Assembly (NCBI RefSeq): GCF_027923905.1 | Contig: NZ_AP026966.1 | Location: 2,977,001-3,041,000 of the forward strand | Direction of reading: 5' to 3' | DNA: 64,000 nucleotides | Source: Massilia varians | GTDB taxonomy: Bacteria; Pseudomonadota; Gammaproteobacteria; Burkholderiales; Burkholderiaceae_D | Part shown: piece after piece, positions 53,294-62,694 of the stretch | How the letters are laid out: each line of letters starts with the position of its first letter | Numbering within the stretch: the stretch's first letter is position 1 | Made by a program: the position numbers and the translations under genes | The notes under the pieces: generated by a model | What the model was told of the DNA's origin: nothing | The model's input: only the letters and a program-made list of their open reading frames with translations | Databases searched by the model: none

Positions 53294-54994
53294 ATGAAAA
53301 CAAACCTACCACCGCGAAGCGCTGCGAACATCCAAAGATTCTTGCACTTTTTTGAACCCATCTTGGCGCGTGTACAGGACTTTTCTGGGCGCAACCCCGA
53401 CCTGACGTTTGTCCTCGTCGCAGCCTCGGGCTTAGTAACGATATACAACTGGCGCTTCTGGGACAGCTTTTTGGAAGTGATGCCAATTGAAAGTGCGGCG
53501 GATGCCGGTTTTGCAATCGCAATTCTGATGTTGCTTATCTGGCTCCATGCCGCAATTTTGCTTATCGTCCCAAGTCGTACGATAATGCGTGCCGCTACCT
53601 GCGCATTAATTATTGCGGGAGCGATATGTGCTTTTGTCGCGGATACCTATAAAATCCAGATAGATCGCGACATGGTACGCAACGTGGCGCAAACTGATCT
53701 CACCGAAGCAATGGGGTTGTTAAGTCCGAGATTCATTATTTATTTACTGCTCCTAGGTGTGGCTCCGGTTTGGCTGTTAACACGAGTTCGATTGGCTGAA
53801 GTCTCGACAAAACGCTTTCTCGCACAAAGATTTGCCGGAATATTTTTGGGCGCAATCATCGTAACAGTCGGAATCATGCCGTATTCAGGGCAATTCGCTA
53901 CATTCTTGCGTACCCACAAACCGCTCCGTTATCTGATCAATCCCGGCAACGCGTTCCATGCCACATGGCGTTATATACATCATGAAACAAGTTTGTCGCA
54001 AAAGCCGCTCGTCGACGTTGATGGAGTAATCACTCGGTCCACTTCTGTAGCCGAGAATAAGCCATTATTGGTCGTACTCGTCGTTGGTGAAACAGCGCGG
54101 GCAGCGAACTTCCAGTTTTTAGGGCATGAAGATGCTACGACGCCGCACCTTGGAAAACGCGAAGACTTATACAGGTTTAGCAACGTGAGCAGCTGTGGTA
54201 CATCTACGGCGATATCCCTGCCATGCATTTTCTCGGGGCTCGGACGCAAAGATTTCGACGTGGGGGCTCCCGTTGAACGCACTAACCTTCTTGATACATT
54301 GAACAAAGCAGGCGTAATGGTGGAATGGCGAGACAACAACACCGGATGCAAGGGAATTTGCGACCGTGTGCCGAACGTCCAATTTAAACCTGGAACCGAT
54401 TCAGCATTATGCGAGCAAGATTATTGCTATGACGAAATTCTCTTGAGCGGATTGCGTGAATCTGTTTTAGCGAACAAAAAGGATCAGCTAAGAGTTTTGC
54501 ATCAAATTGGCAGCCATGGGCCAGCATACTGGCGGCGCTATCCTGCACAGTTCGAGCGATTTGCGCCAACTTGCCGTACGAATGACCTCAGCAAGTGCAC
54601 AAAAGAGGAAATTCACAACACCTATGACAATACGATTGTATATACTGACTACGTCCTCGATAGGACAATTGGCATGCTGGAAAAACTATCGGAGCAGTAT
54701 GACACCGCACTTCTCTATATATCCGATCACGGCGAATCGCTTGGCGAAAAAGGTTTATACCTTCACGGTGCGCCCTATCGGTTCGCACCAAAGGATCAGA
54801 AACACGTGCCGATGATATTGTGGCTTTCATCAGGATTTCAACAACGATCGCTGTTATCTTCTGGATGCATACGCGGTATGCAGAACCAACCGCTCAGCCA
54901 CGATAACATTTATCATACAATTCTAGGAATGATGCAAGTGAGGAATCTCGTTTATTCGCGAAGCCAAGATATGCTACTTCGCTGCCGTCAATAG
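53294..54994 (+). CDS. eptA: Lipid A phosphoethanolamine transferase, EptA/MCR type
   Basis: 566 residues. N-terminal membrane domain of about five helices, then a periplasmic catalytic domain. Zinc and nucleophile residues match EptA/MCR enzymes: Glu266 (VVGETARAANF), Thr305 (SSCGTSTAISLPC), His408 (QIGSHGPAY), and Asp478/His479 (ISDHGESLGE). Several Cys pairs for periplasmic disulfides are present. It adds phosphoethanolamine to lipid A, lowering negative charge and polymyxin binding. The gene is clearly more AT-rich than its metal-resistance neighbours, which suggests separate acquisition. dgkA, often paired with eptA because it recycles the diacylglycerol product, lies 1 kb downstream on the other strand. 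Confidence 0.93.
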   Translation: MKTNLPPRSAANIQRFLHFFEPILARVQDFSGRNPDLTFVLVAASGLVTIYNWRFWDSFLEVMPIESAADAGFAIAILMLLIWLHAAILLIVPSRTIMRAATCALIIAGAICAFVADTYKIQIDRDMVRNVAQTDLTEAMGLLSPRFIIYLLLLGVAPVWLLTRVRLAEVSTKRFLAQRFAGIFLGAIIVTVGIMPYSGQFATFLRTHKPLRYLINPGNAFHATWRYIHHETSLSQKPLVDVDGVITRSTSVAENKPLLVVLVVGETARAANFQFLGHEDATTPHLGKREDLYRFSNVSSCGTSTAISLPCIFSGLGRKDFDVGAPVERTNLLDTLNKAGVMVEWRDNNTGCKGICDRVPNVQFKPGTDSALCEQDYCYDEILLSGLRESVLANKKDQLRVLHQIGSHGPAYWRRYPAQFERFAPTCRTNDLSKCTKEEIHNTYDNTIVYTDYVLDRTIGMLEKLSEQYDTALLYISDHGESLGEKGLYLHGAPYRFAPKDQKHVPMILWLSSGFQQRSLLSSGCIRGMQNQPLSHDNIYHTILGMMQVRNLVYSRSQDMLLRCRQ

Positions 54995-56014
54995 TGTTAT
55001 GCAGGATTTCTTGAGCTGAGATGGCGGTTCCTGAGAGGTAATTCCCTCATCCTTATAGCACGCTAAAAGTAGAGCTCAAGCTGCGAGCGCCATTCTTACT
55101 TGGAAGGATTGCGCCGAGTGCCCCTGATGAGCGGTCCGGATGTTACCTGAAACGCATAGCCTACCGACTTCTAGTGATCGGAATGGAAACAGTAGTGATC
55201 GAATCGGCTGGAACCCACGCCCCCCGTTGCTGTGTTCGAGTCACGCAGCGTGATCTTATGATAGTCGAGGCAAGGGACGTTCCCCTTGACACTGCACAAC
55301 GACATTGTTATGTACTAGAAAGATATTTTAGTAAAGGTGCGCAATAGAAGTAGTCTGTGGCCATACGATCGCGAGTAAATTGTCTCGAAAAGCATATTTT
55401 ATAAAAAGCCTTCATACTCAAAGTTCCAAGTCCCGACTTCTCGAGCATCGCGTATAGGTGTCGATGTGAAGTAGCTCAGATGGTCAGGCCATTAGGAGCC
55501 GCACCACTTCGCACGCAGTACCAAGAGCTAAAACATGCGTGATTTGGACGCTTCTAACTCAACCTCGCCAGTGAATTCAATTAAAAATGCAGCGCACACA
55601 AAACGCATATAGAGTGCTGGCATTAAAACTAAAACATCGCATTGACGCTGCCACGACGGTTTCGAGTTGATGTACATTGCATATGTCTAGGAACAAATGA
55701 CCTTTGATGGAAGCCCATATCGGGTAGAGGCCGTCTAGAACTGTTCGAGTCATTGTTTCGTATAAAGATTAATGCAGGAGTTTTGGCGGCGTCGAGGATA
55801 GTAACTTCATGCACTACCCTTCGCGACCAAGCCACCAAGACCGTAGTAATAATTTGGCGTGCGATGCCACGCTAAGAGCAAAGGAAAAGTTTGAGCATCG
55901 TCGTTAGATCCTGCACCAATTCTGATCGGAATCAATATTGACACAGTCCCGGATATTAACAGCACCAACTAAGTATGATTCCGTACCCAAAGGCCTGAAT
56001 TCACTGGCTAACGT
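54995..56014. other. Gene-free stretch between eptA and dgkA
   Basis: About 1 kb with no credible open frame, no clear repeat and no recognised RNA. Frames are densely stopped. It may be degraded former coding sequence, but no remnant could be identified. Confidence 0.4.
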
Positions 56015-56413
56015 TTATCTCATGAAAACGGGCAGCACAATAACGGCCCATGTAACTATTGCAAGTATCACGGTTAAAAATACTGCTGCACTCCCGAAGT
56101 CTTTCGCGTTCTTCGATAGCGGATGCCGCTCAAGAGAGATTCGATCGATTGCTGCTTCGACGGCTGAGTTGAGCAGTTCGACAATCACCACTAGTGCGAG
56201 GACCATTATCAAAACCAGTCTTTCCAGGCGGGAGATTGGAAGTAGTAAAGCTGCGAGAATAGCAGGTATTGATACCAATAATTCTTGCCGAAATGCATGC
56301 TCTGTTTTCCACGCGAGCTGGAGACCTTGGATAGAATAACGTGATGCCGCAAAAATGCGATTCAGCCCACTTGTACTCTTGAATTCACTTATCTGATGCT
56401 CGTTCTGAAGCAT
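56015..56413 (-). CDS. dgkA: Diacylglycerol kinase DgkA
   Basis: 132 residues, the normal size. Three membrane helices and the conserved motifs AFRQELLVS, VELLNSAVEAAIDRISLERH and LSKNAKDFGSAAVF with the catalytic Glu. DgkA phosphorylates diacylglycerol at the inner membrane. Phosphoethanolamine transferases such as EptA release diacylglycerol from phosphatidylethanolamine, so the two genes are functionally paired here though on opposite strands and 1 kb apart. Confidence 0.93.
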   Translation of the reverse strand: MLQNEHQISEFKSTSGLNRIFAASRYSIQGLQLAWKTEHAFRQELLVSIPAILAALLLPISRLERLVLIMVLALVVIVELLNSAVEAAIDRISLERHPLSKNAKDFGSAAVFLTVILAIVTWAVIVLPVFMR

Positions 56414-57587
56414 ATTTCACTTCCCTGTAGAAAAATTGACTATTTCAGTAATAGCCGAACCAAGTTGTTAAGGTGGGTTCGGAAGTTCTGTCATATGTTT
56501 CAGCATTCGCATAGTCAAGACGACGTCAAATCACATGCTGACCATGCGCTTTTCCGATGCTAGGAAACGCTTAAGTAACTTGCAACTGCGCATTCGATCT
56601 AGGTCAGCCGCACCGTCTAGCTCACGAAGTGAGCACTCCATAACTATATAAGCGCGGCGATAAGCGCATAAAAACGACACTGATGGAGCATTTTATCAGA
56701 GCGCGTAAGACTAAGCCGGGAATATATCGTGAACACAAGATTCACATGTAGCTCAAACGGCAGCACTCGGTAGCCGAACAGTACACAGTCGGTGTTGGTA
56801 AGCACGATCTAGCTTTCTTGCGGCTGTAACGCAAGGCCGGTTGAACCCAGCCTGCAAAGCCGAGCTCGCAGTTATCGCCGACATCGCGACGGCAATCGTA
56901 TCGTCGCGAAGGCGCTCGAAAAAGATGATAGAGCCTTCGTTCCGACTAGCAGTGGCGCAGTAGACTGTGACAGAGCTGTCAGCCGCAGTTCAGCTTGCGC
57001 GGAGCGTTGGCATCAGTCAAATGTGCTAATGGACAGTGCTGGGTTAGCGGCGGAGAACGCCATCATTGCCGACTAGCCGGCACTCTGATGAGTAACCACT
57101 GCAATTTGGGTTTTCGACTTTGCTTCCTGTACGCAGCCGTGTAAAGAGCTCCAACAAATCCCAAGCTTATCGATGGAATCTATCGCGTGCTCGTGCTGAG
57201 CTCTGAGGATCATGTAGCGCCATTGGCTCGTGCATGAAACCGCAGCTGCTAGTCCTGATCAAAATCAATAAGAGCTGGTCGTGAACTTCAAGCGCCGTGA
57301 CCTCTGCGCGGCGTCCGCACAGAGTTAATCTAGCTAGGCCCGGCCGCAGCGGAATGCCTACGTTAAGCGTTACACCGAGACGGCCCCTATAACGGCCTCG
57401 CTCACCGCCTGTTTGACATGGAAGGAAAATTCAGGAATTTGCTAACAGCCGACTTTGGAACATACGCCGACAGCTTAATCTGGCTCTGAACTGTTCAAAA
57501 TGCAGGGCTTAGAAGCCGCAAGTCAACTTGTACTTTAGCGTACAATAGAACAGAAAAGTTCCCGGACCGTTGTCTACTCGACTATTT
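56414..57587. other. Gene-free stretch between dgkA and the PII-like gene
   Basis: About 1.2 kb. No open frame with family likeness, no repeat array and no RNA gene seen. Short GC-rich segments within AT-rich DNA suggest old, eroded coding sequence. Confidence 0.4.
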
Positions 57588-57926
57588 CTACACCGCATCA
57601 TCGTTCTGTTCGCCCGTGCGGATGCGAAGTATTGTTTCGACGTTGCATACGGCAATGACGCCGTCCGATGGGTTACCAGTATAAGCAGCTTTTTTGATCG
57701 TTTCAACAATCTCATCTGCTTGAGTATCACTGCAATATATGATTAACAAGTTGCAATCGCGGGCAGGGGCCCATTCTGTCGGGGCATACGAATGATGAAT
57801 ACCACTGCCGCGTCCGTGTCCTTTTCCGTTCAATAACGTGAATCCTGGGAAATGGTCAATTGCATGAAGGGCCTGCTCTACAGCTTCCAAGCGAAACGGT
57901 TTGATGATGCCGACAATTTGTTTCAT
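57588..57926 (-). CDS. PII-family signalling protein
   Basis: 112 residues from the second ATG (57926), which has AGGGGG 6 nt upstream. PII fold: IVGIIKPFRLEAVEQALHAI (first strand and helix), a shortened T-loop region (GKGHGRGSGIHHSY) and DGVIAVCNVETILRIRTGE at the C terminus. The T-loop lacks the uridylylated Tyr of GlnB/GlnK, so it is not a standard nitrogen regulator. PII-like proteins of this kind have been noted next to heavy-metal RND pumps, which fits the setting. It may bind a nucleotide or metal and modulate transport (inference). Confidence 0.85.
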   Translation of the reverse strand: MKQIVGIIKPFRLEAVEQALHAIDHFPGFTLLNGKGHGRGSGIHHSYAPTEWAPARDCNLLIIYCSDTQADEIVETIKKAAYTGNPSDGVIAVCNVETILRIRTGEQNDDAV

Positions 57927-58186
57927 CATTTCCCCCTAGGATTTGCTTATTCAGCTAAGTAACTCGATGGTTTTAGCTCTGCACCAATCTTGTGGCATTT
58001 CATCAATGAAACGCGAGACTTAGAGTGTGTCAGTCCAGGTGGCCCGCACCAGGCACCGACCGCATTATGATTTTTCAGGAAGGACCTTGACAGCACACGG
58101 TACACGCGATTTCATTCGCTCACTATACACGCAATCTTATGCGATCATATGCTTCATGTAGCGAGACACGGAAGACTTACTATCCC

Positions 58187-58336
58187 ATGATCAGAAGTAC
58201 CGATCTTCTTGACGGCTTTTTTTGGACTTTTATGGCGTTCATTATCGCGATGATTCTTTATTCTGCTTATATTGAAGGGCCGATTTGCGCTCCCGGCATG
58301 AACCTCAATTTCCTCACTGCATCCAGTTCCCTATGA
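58187..58336 (+). CDS. Possible small membrane protein
   Basis: 49 residues with one hydrophobic helix (GFFWTFMAFIIAMILYSAYI). No clear ribosome site, and it overlaps the start of the patatin gene by 4 nt in another frame. Could be a coupled leader peptide or chance. Low confidence. Confidence 0.25.
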   Translation: MIRSTDLLDGFFWTFMAFIIAMILYSAYIEGPICAPGMNLNFLTASSSL

Positions 58337-59478
58337 TTCCACGGCCTGCACCTACGGCAATCCCTAGACGCTCGAAGAATCGTATTGCGCTCGTGTTGCA
58401 AGGTGGGGGCGCGATGGGAGCATATCAGGCGGGTGTGTATCAAGCACTCGATGAAAACGGATTTTGTCCTGACTGGGTTGTGGGCACGTCCATCGGCGCT
58501 ATCAATGGCGCCCTGATCGCAGGCAATGCGCCCTTACGGCGGCTGGAGCGACTTAGGCAGTTCTGGCGCCACGTGTCACAGGCGGAGGACGTGGACATGG
58601 TACGCATGAGTGATGCCACTCGCCAACTTCATGCTCGCATGTCCACTGCTGGCGTCCTCATGCAGGGCGTTTCGGGTTTTTTCTCTCCGCGGCTGTTGAG
58701 CCCCTTTAGCGCTGGTTTCCCTGTAGCGCCTGAGCAAGCAAGTTTCTATGAAACCTCGGCGCTGGCTGCCACGCTCGAGCGTTTCGTCGATTTTGATCAC
58801 CTGAATCAGGCCGACGCCACGCGCTTGACCGTCAATGCGTTGAAGGTGACCGATGGCGAACTGGCGAGCTTCGACAATAGCACTCAGACGATAACTGTCG
58901 ATCATATCCTTGCCAGCGGCGCTTTGCCGCCGGCATTTCCGCCAGTTCGCATCGATGGCCAGCTTTACTGGGACGGCGGGCTCTACTCGAACACGCCGCT
59001 CGAAAGCATCCTGAATGACGAGCCTCCTGTTGATACCTTGTGTTTCATGGTCGACCTCTGGCGCGCTCAAGGAGCGGAGCCGAGCACACTTGACGAAGTC
59101 AACACACGGCAAAAAGACATCATCTTCTCTTCCCGGTCCACGCGTCATATCAACGCGTATCGGCGCACACATGAGCTTCAGTGCATGCTGCAGCGGGTCT
59201 ACCAAATGCTGCCTCCTTCATCGCAGCGCGACATCAGCGCTGCGGTGCTGCCGCTACTTGTACCGGAAACCACCATGCACATCGTGCGCCTTATCTATCC
59301 CGGCAAGGACTGGCAAATGGCGGCCAAAGACATCAATTTCTCCAGCGGGTCGATCGACTGGCGTTGGGGCCAAGGTTACAGCGACGCAATCCAAGCCATT
59401 CAGCAGGCGAAATGGATGGACGAGGTGAAGGGCCATCAAAGCATCATGGTGCACGAACTGGACCGCACGAGTGAATGA
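58333..59478 (+). CDS. Patatin-like phospholipase with DUF3734-like C terminus
   Basis: 381 residues starting MIPRPAPTAIPRRSK at 58333. Patatin core: VLQGGGAMGAYQAGVY (oxyanion loop), GTSIGAINGALIAG with nucleophile Ser53, and DGGLYSNTPLESIL with the catalytic Asp. The C-terminal 150 residues (SRSTRHINAYRRTHELQCML, TMHIVRLIYPGKDWQMAAKD) are of DUF3734 type. Such proteins are cytoplasmic acyl hydrolases; DUF3734 patatins are often found with polyhydroxyalkanoate or lipid genes. It is unrelated in sequence to the patatin at 10368. No operon partner is evident; an IS3-family element follows. Confidence 0.88.
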   Translation: MIPRPAPTAIPRRSKNRIALVLQGGGAMGAYQAGVYQALDENGFCPDWVVGTSIGAINGALIAGNAPLRRLERLRQFWRHVSQAEDVDMVRMSDATRQLHARMSTAGVLMQGVSGFFSPRLLSPFSAGFPVAPEQASFYETSALAATLERFVDFDHLNQADATRLTVNALKVTDGELASFDNSTQTITVDHILASGALPPAFPPVRIDGQLYWDGGLYSNTPLESILNDEPPVDTLCFMVDLWRAQGAEPSTLDEVNTRQKDIIFSSRSTRHINAYRRTHELQCMLQRVYQMLPPSSQRDISAAVLPLLVPETTMHIVRLIYPGKDWQMAAKDINFSSGSIDWRWGQGYSDAIQAIQQAKWMDEVKGHQSIMVHELDRTSE

Positions 59479-59793
59479 GCGCACGGCGTGGAGGCCAGTT
59501 CGTATCGGTAAGTTCACCACGTATCATGGATTTTTAGATGAGCGGCAACGCAGTCCTTACAGCAAGCTGCCGTGCGTCTGGCGGACTTCTGGCGGCACTG
59601 GGCAGAACATTTACCTTGGTGTATGGCCTGATCCACGGTGCGACGTCAGTTGCATTAGCATCCGCCCCAAGACCTTCTCGTCGCTCTGCTGCGCCCAGAT
59701 GTTGCGTCGAACTATCAGGTATAAGAGTGTCCGACCAGGTCGCGCACCTTCGGTATTGAATGAGGTGTACTGTCAATAGTGGACACGTCCGTT

Positions 59794-60645
59794 TCAAGCA
59801 GCCAGCTGCTGTCTGCTGAATTCTTCGGCAAACGATGCTGGCGATAGGTACCCGAGACGCGAATGGCGCCGCTGGCGGTTATAGAAAATTTCGATGTATT
59901 CAGTGATTGCGGACTCCGCCTCGGCCCTGGTCGCATACCTCTGGTGATGGATCAATTCGTTCTTCAAGCTACCCCAGAAGCTCTCCATAGGCGCGTTGTC
60001 GTAGCAGTTCCCCTTGCGCGACATGGAGGCCGTCATGCCGAACTGCTCGAGCAGTTTGCGATAGTCATCTGCGCAGTACTGGCTGCCGCGATCCGAATGG
60101 AGAATCAGGCCTGGCGCTGGCCGCTTGTTGCGTACTGCTCGCCAGAGCGCCTGCGCCGTCAACTCCTGGGTCATCCTGGCCCCGAGCGCATAGCCCACCA
60201 TCTCGCACGTAAAAATGTCCTTGATACCCGCCAGGTAGAGCCAGCCTTCGTCGGTGGCGACGTACGTGATGTCGCTCACCCAGGCTTCATTTGGCTCCGT
60301 CGGCGCGAAGGTCTGTTCCAACAGATTCGGTGCGACCGGGTAGGCGTGTTTCGAGTTTGTCGTTGCCTTGAATCTGCGCTTTTGCTTGCAGCACAGGCCA
60401 AGCTCTCGCCGCAGCCGCACGATCCGATCACGTCCCGCCTCGAAGCCTTGCGCAGCCAGTTCCGGCTGCAAGCGCAACGGTCCATAGGTCTGACGAGTTT
60501 GAACATGAGCAGCCTTGATGGCGATCTTCAGCTTCTCGTCGTTCTGCGCACGCTGCGATGCGGGACGATCCAGCGCTGCGTAATAGCCGCTGCGCGACAC
60601 GTCAAAGACACGGCACAACAGGCCAAGCGGGTACTCGAGTCGCAT
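59794..60645 (-). CDS. IS3-family transposase OrfB (copy 3)
   Basis: 283 residues. rve integrase core with VSDITYVATDEGWLYLAG (Asp), LILHSDRGSQYCAD (Asp) and CYDNAPMESFWGSLKNEL (Glu), then the IS3-type end YNRQRRHSRLGYLSPASF. All catalytic residues are present. The orf starts 5 nt after the orfA stop. Confidence 0.92.
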   Translation of the reverse strand: MRLEYPLGLLCRVFDVSRSGYYAALDRPASQRAQNDEKLKIAIKAAHVQTRQTYGPLRLQPELAAQGFEAGRDRIVRLRRELGLCCKQKRRFKATTNSKHAYPVAPNLLEQTFAPTEPNEAWVSDITYVATDEGWLYLAGIKDIFTCEMVGYALGARMTQELTAQALWRAVRNKRPAPGLILHSDRGSQYCADDYRKLLEQFGMTASMSRKGNCYDNAPMESFWGSLKNELIHHQRYATRAEAESAITEYIEIFYNRQRRHSRLGYLSPASFAEEFSRQQLAA

Positions 60646-60650
60646 CGATT

Positions 60651-60959
60651 TTATGAACGCGTACCGGGCAGCGACTCCCTGGCAAAGTACGCGGTGGCCT
60701 TTTTTAGCACTTCCTTTTCCATCCGCTCCACGGCCAGTTCTTTACGCAGCTTTGCCAACTCGGCTTCTAGTTCCACGACGCTTCGGCTGCCTGGTGGTGC
60801 CGCCGGGTCTGTGCTGCGCTTCGCCGCGCTCACCCAGTTGGCCAGCGTCCCTTTCGGCACTCCGATCCGCTGGGCAGCCTGTTCCTGCGACAAGCCCTGT
60901 TCCAGCACCAGCTTGACGGCTTCGGTCCTGAACTCAGGTGTGTATGTCTTCAATTTCAT
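60651..60959 (-). CDS. IS3-family transposase OrfA (copy 3)
   Basis: 102 residues: helix-turn-helix (RTEAVKLVLEQGLSQEQAAQ, RIGVPKGTLANWV) and a C-terminal leucine-zipper-like helix (LEAELAKLRKELAVERMEKE). Expected to join OrfB by frameshifting. Confidence 0.92.
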   Translation of the reverse strand: MKLKTYTPEFRTEAVKLVLEQGLSQEQAAQRIGVPKGTLANWVSAAKRSTDPAAPPGSRSVVELEAELAKLRKELAVERMEKEVLKKATAYFARESLPGTRS

Positions 60960-61150
60960 GTGTTCGCTCCTTCCGATAATTTTATCAATCGGAAGTGTCC
61001 GAAAAAGTCAGCGTACCTCATGAATACGGGAGTGTGTGGTGAGTAGATGGGCACTACTTGTAACAGTGAGCGGTAAAAGTGCGTCTTATTAATCCTTTAC
61101 ATTCCTGAGACACCTGTATTCTTGGAGCATTGACACATTGCGAGTAGGCT

Positions 61151-61555
61151 ATGGAAATAGGCAAAGCAAACGGGCGGGAGAACGACCTTTTCTGGGAGAA
61201 GTCACTGAGCATTTATGCAAGACAGCTGGAACTTATTGCGTCTAATATAGCCAATGCCGACACGCCAAATTACAAAGCACGCGACCTCGACTTCAAGTCT
61301 GCATTGAGCCAGGCGATGGCGTCGTCTGAAGCAGAACTGCAGAGCAGTCACAGGTCTCGCACACTTCATCCAAATGATCCGTTCCCAACTCTGTATCGCG
61401 TCCCATCCCAGGGAAGCGTGGACAATAATACGGTGGACATGGACGTAGAACGGGCTGCCTTTGCGGACACTGCAGTTCGGTATGAGCTTGCCATTCAGAA
61501 ACTGTCTCACGAGTACAAAGAGATGGAAGAACTCTTTAGGACGACGCCTTACTGA
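61151..61555 (+). CDS. flgB: Flagellar basal-body rod protein FlgB (isolated)
   Basis: 134 residues, full length for FlgB. The conserved rod-protein motif ASNIANADTPNYKARDLDFK is at residues 35-54, and the C-terminal helix (AVRYELAIQKLSHEYKEMEE) is typical. FlgB forms the proximal rod of the flagellum. Normally it is followed by flgC to flgL; here no other flagellar gene is present, and the next recognisable gene is a DUF6328/transposase chimera. The gene is more AT-rich than chromosomal flagellar genes of such bacteria usually are. It may be a transferred or stranded copy. Confidence 0.88.
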   Translation: MEIGKANGRENDLFWEKSLSIYARQLELIASNIANADTPNYKARDLDFKSALSQAMASSEAELQSSHRSRTLHPNDPFPTLYRVPSQGSVDNNTVDMDVERAAFADTAVRYELAIQKLSHEYKEMEELFRTTPY

Positions 61556-62061
61556 TTGATTCGAATATCGTTTCCATGTACGCCATCGTTCCTATGCCAA
61601 AAGCAGAGCATGATAAGCGCACCGGCGCTTGCACGGCAGTATCGCATGCGCTTGAAATTCTGAGCTCAACATGCTTTGAAACATCGGGACCAGCACCCAG
61701 TTTGTCGCACGTCTCAGCTGCAGAGCCAGGCTACAGACAAGGAGAACTGAACGCGAGCATTCTGGATCGACTCTTGAGCGACCGTTCTGGCAGGGCATGA
61801 TAGCGACAAACATCATGGCGGTGGTTCTGGCGTGCCGCGAAGCAAAAGTTATGGTAATTCTCCACCTTCCGCGATCAGCAATGCGATCGAATGTCACGCT
61901 TACAGGACTCTGAAGGCGCCAGGAGCGAAATCTTGCCATAGGTCCAGCACATCGCTTACTGCTCTAGGGTGCACCCAAACCGGCACTTATGGGCGGGCTT
62001 GAGCCATTTTCTGTTGTCGATGCGGTAAAGCCGTCGCACAGTTGCGCCAATATGTCAGGAT
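61556..62061. other. Region after flgB
   Basis: About 500 bp. One open frame (61576-61800, 74 codons) has no ribosome site and no domain I can recognise. Otherwise nothing is seen. Confidence 0.35.
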
Positions 62062-62655
62062 TCAAAACCGCCCGCTTGCGCGCCACGCCTTAGGCAGCAC
62101 CCACCACAGTGCCAGAATAAGCACAGCAACGAATCCGGCGACCAAGTTCGCCTGCATGTGGCCGAGTACGCTCGAAAGCACTAGTTGCGTGGCGAGCACG
62201 AGTGCCAGAGACAAAGCGCAGGCTCCCGCGAGGATTTGTCGCGTCGCAATGTGTTTAAATCGCGTCCGGTTAGATAGCGGACGCACAAGTCGGTGTTGCA
62301 CGGCCGGAGCGCTGAAGAGCACTAGCGCGGCGACAGAAAGCACGAAGGTGGCCAGAAACACGTGCTTTTCGACCGCCACCACACTAGCAAACCCGGGCGC
62401 AAAAGGCACGGTGATGAGAAAGGCAGACAGCAACTGAGCGCTGGGCAGCAGCACGCGGAGCTCGCCCAACATGTCGCTGAGGTCGCCATCGTCTTCGTCT
62501 GTCGTTGCCACCATGCCGCCAAACTTGGCGCACCACTTGTAGAACGTGGCATTGCTGATGCCATGCTCACGACACAGCTCCGGTATAGGAGTGCCGCCCT
62601 CGGCTTGCTTGAGAATGGCGATGATCTGGCTGTTAGTAAAGCAAGACGTGTCCAT
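62062..62655 (-). CDS. DUF6328 membrane protein fused to an IS OrfA N terminus
   Basis: 197 residues. Residues 1-47 (FTNSQIIAILKQAEGGTPIP, ELCREHGISNATFYKWCAKF) are the helix-turn-helix start of an IS407-type OrfA transposase. Without any stop the frame continues at about residue 48 into EDDGDLSDMLGELRVLLPSA, the start of a DUF6328 protein with four membrane helices (LLSAFLITVPFAPGF and so on). The DUF6328 part appears complete. The IS fragment has evidently supplied a new start, and perhaps a promoter, for a membrane protein whose own start was lost. Whether the chimera is made is unknown; the ribosome site is weak (GAGA). Confidence 0.75.
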   Translation of the reverse strand: MDTSCFTNSQIIAILKQAEGGTPIPELCREHGISNATFYKWCAKFGGMVATTDEDDGDLSDMLGELRVLLPSAQLLSAFLITVPFAPGFASVVAVEKHVFLATFVLSVAALVLFSAPAVQHRLVRPLSNRTRFKHIATRQILAGACALSLALVLATQLVLSSVLGHMQANLVAGFVAVLILALWWVLPKAWRASGRF

Positions 62656-62694
62656 GTAGACGTTTCTCTGTCTTAAGTAGAGAATTCTATTTCT

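Larger units (their letters stand above)
59761..61020 (-). mobile_element. IS3-family insertion sequence (copy 3)
   Basis: 1260 bp. Terminal repeats: TGAGGTGTACTGTCAATAG at the left and, in complement, TGAGGTACGCTGACTTTTT at the right, both continuing GGACAC. A 4-bp target duplication TGAA lies at 59757-59760 and 61021-61024. Both orfs are on the minus strand and look intact. Confidence 0.92.

Noticed and set aside
61576..61800. 74-codon frame after flgB as flgM
   Set aside because: No ribosome site and no convincing FlgM motif; probably chance.
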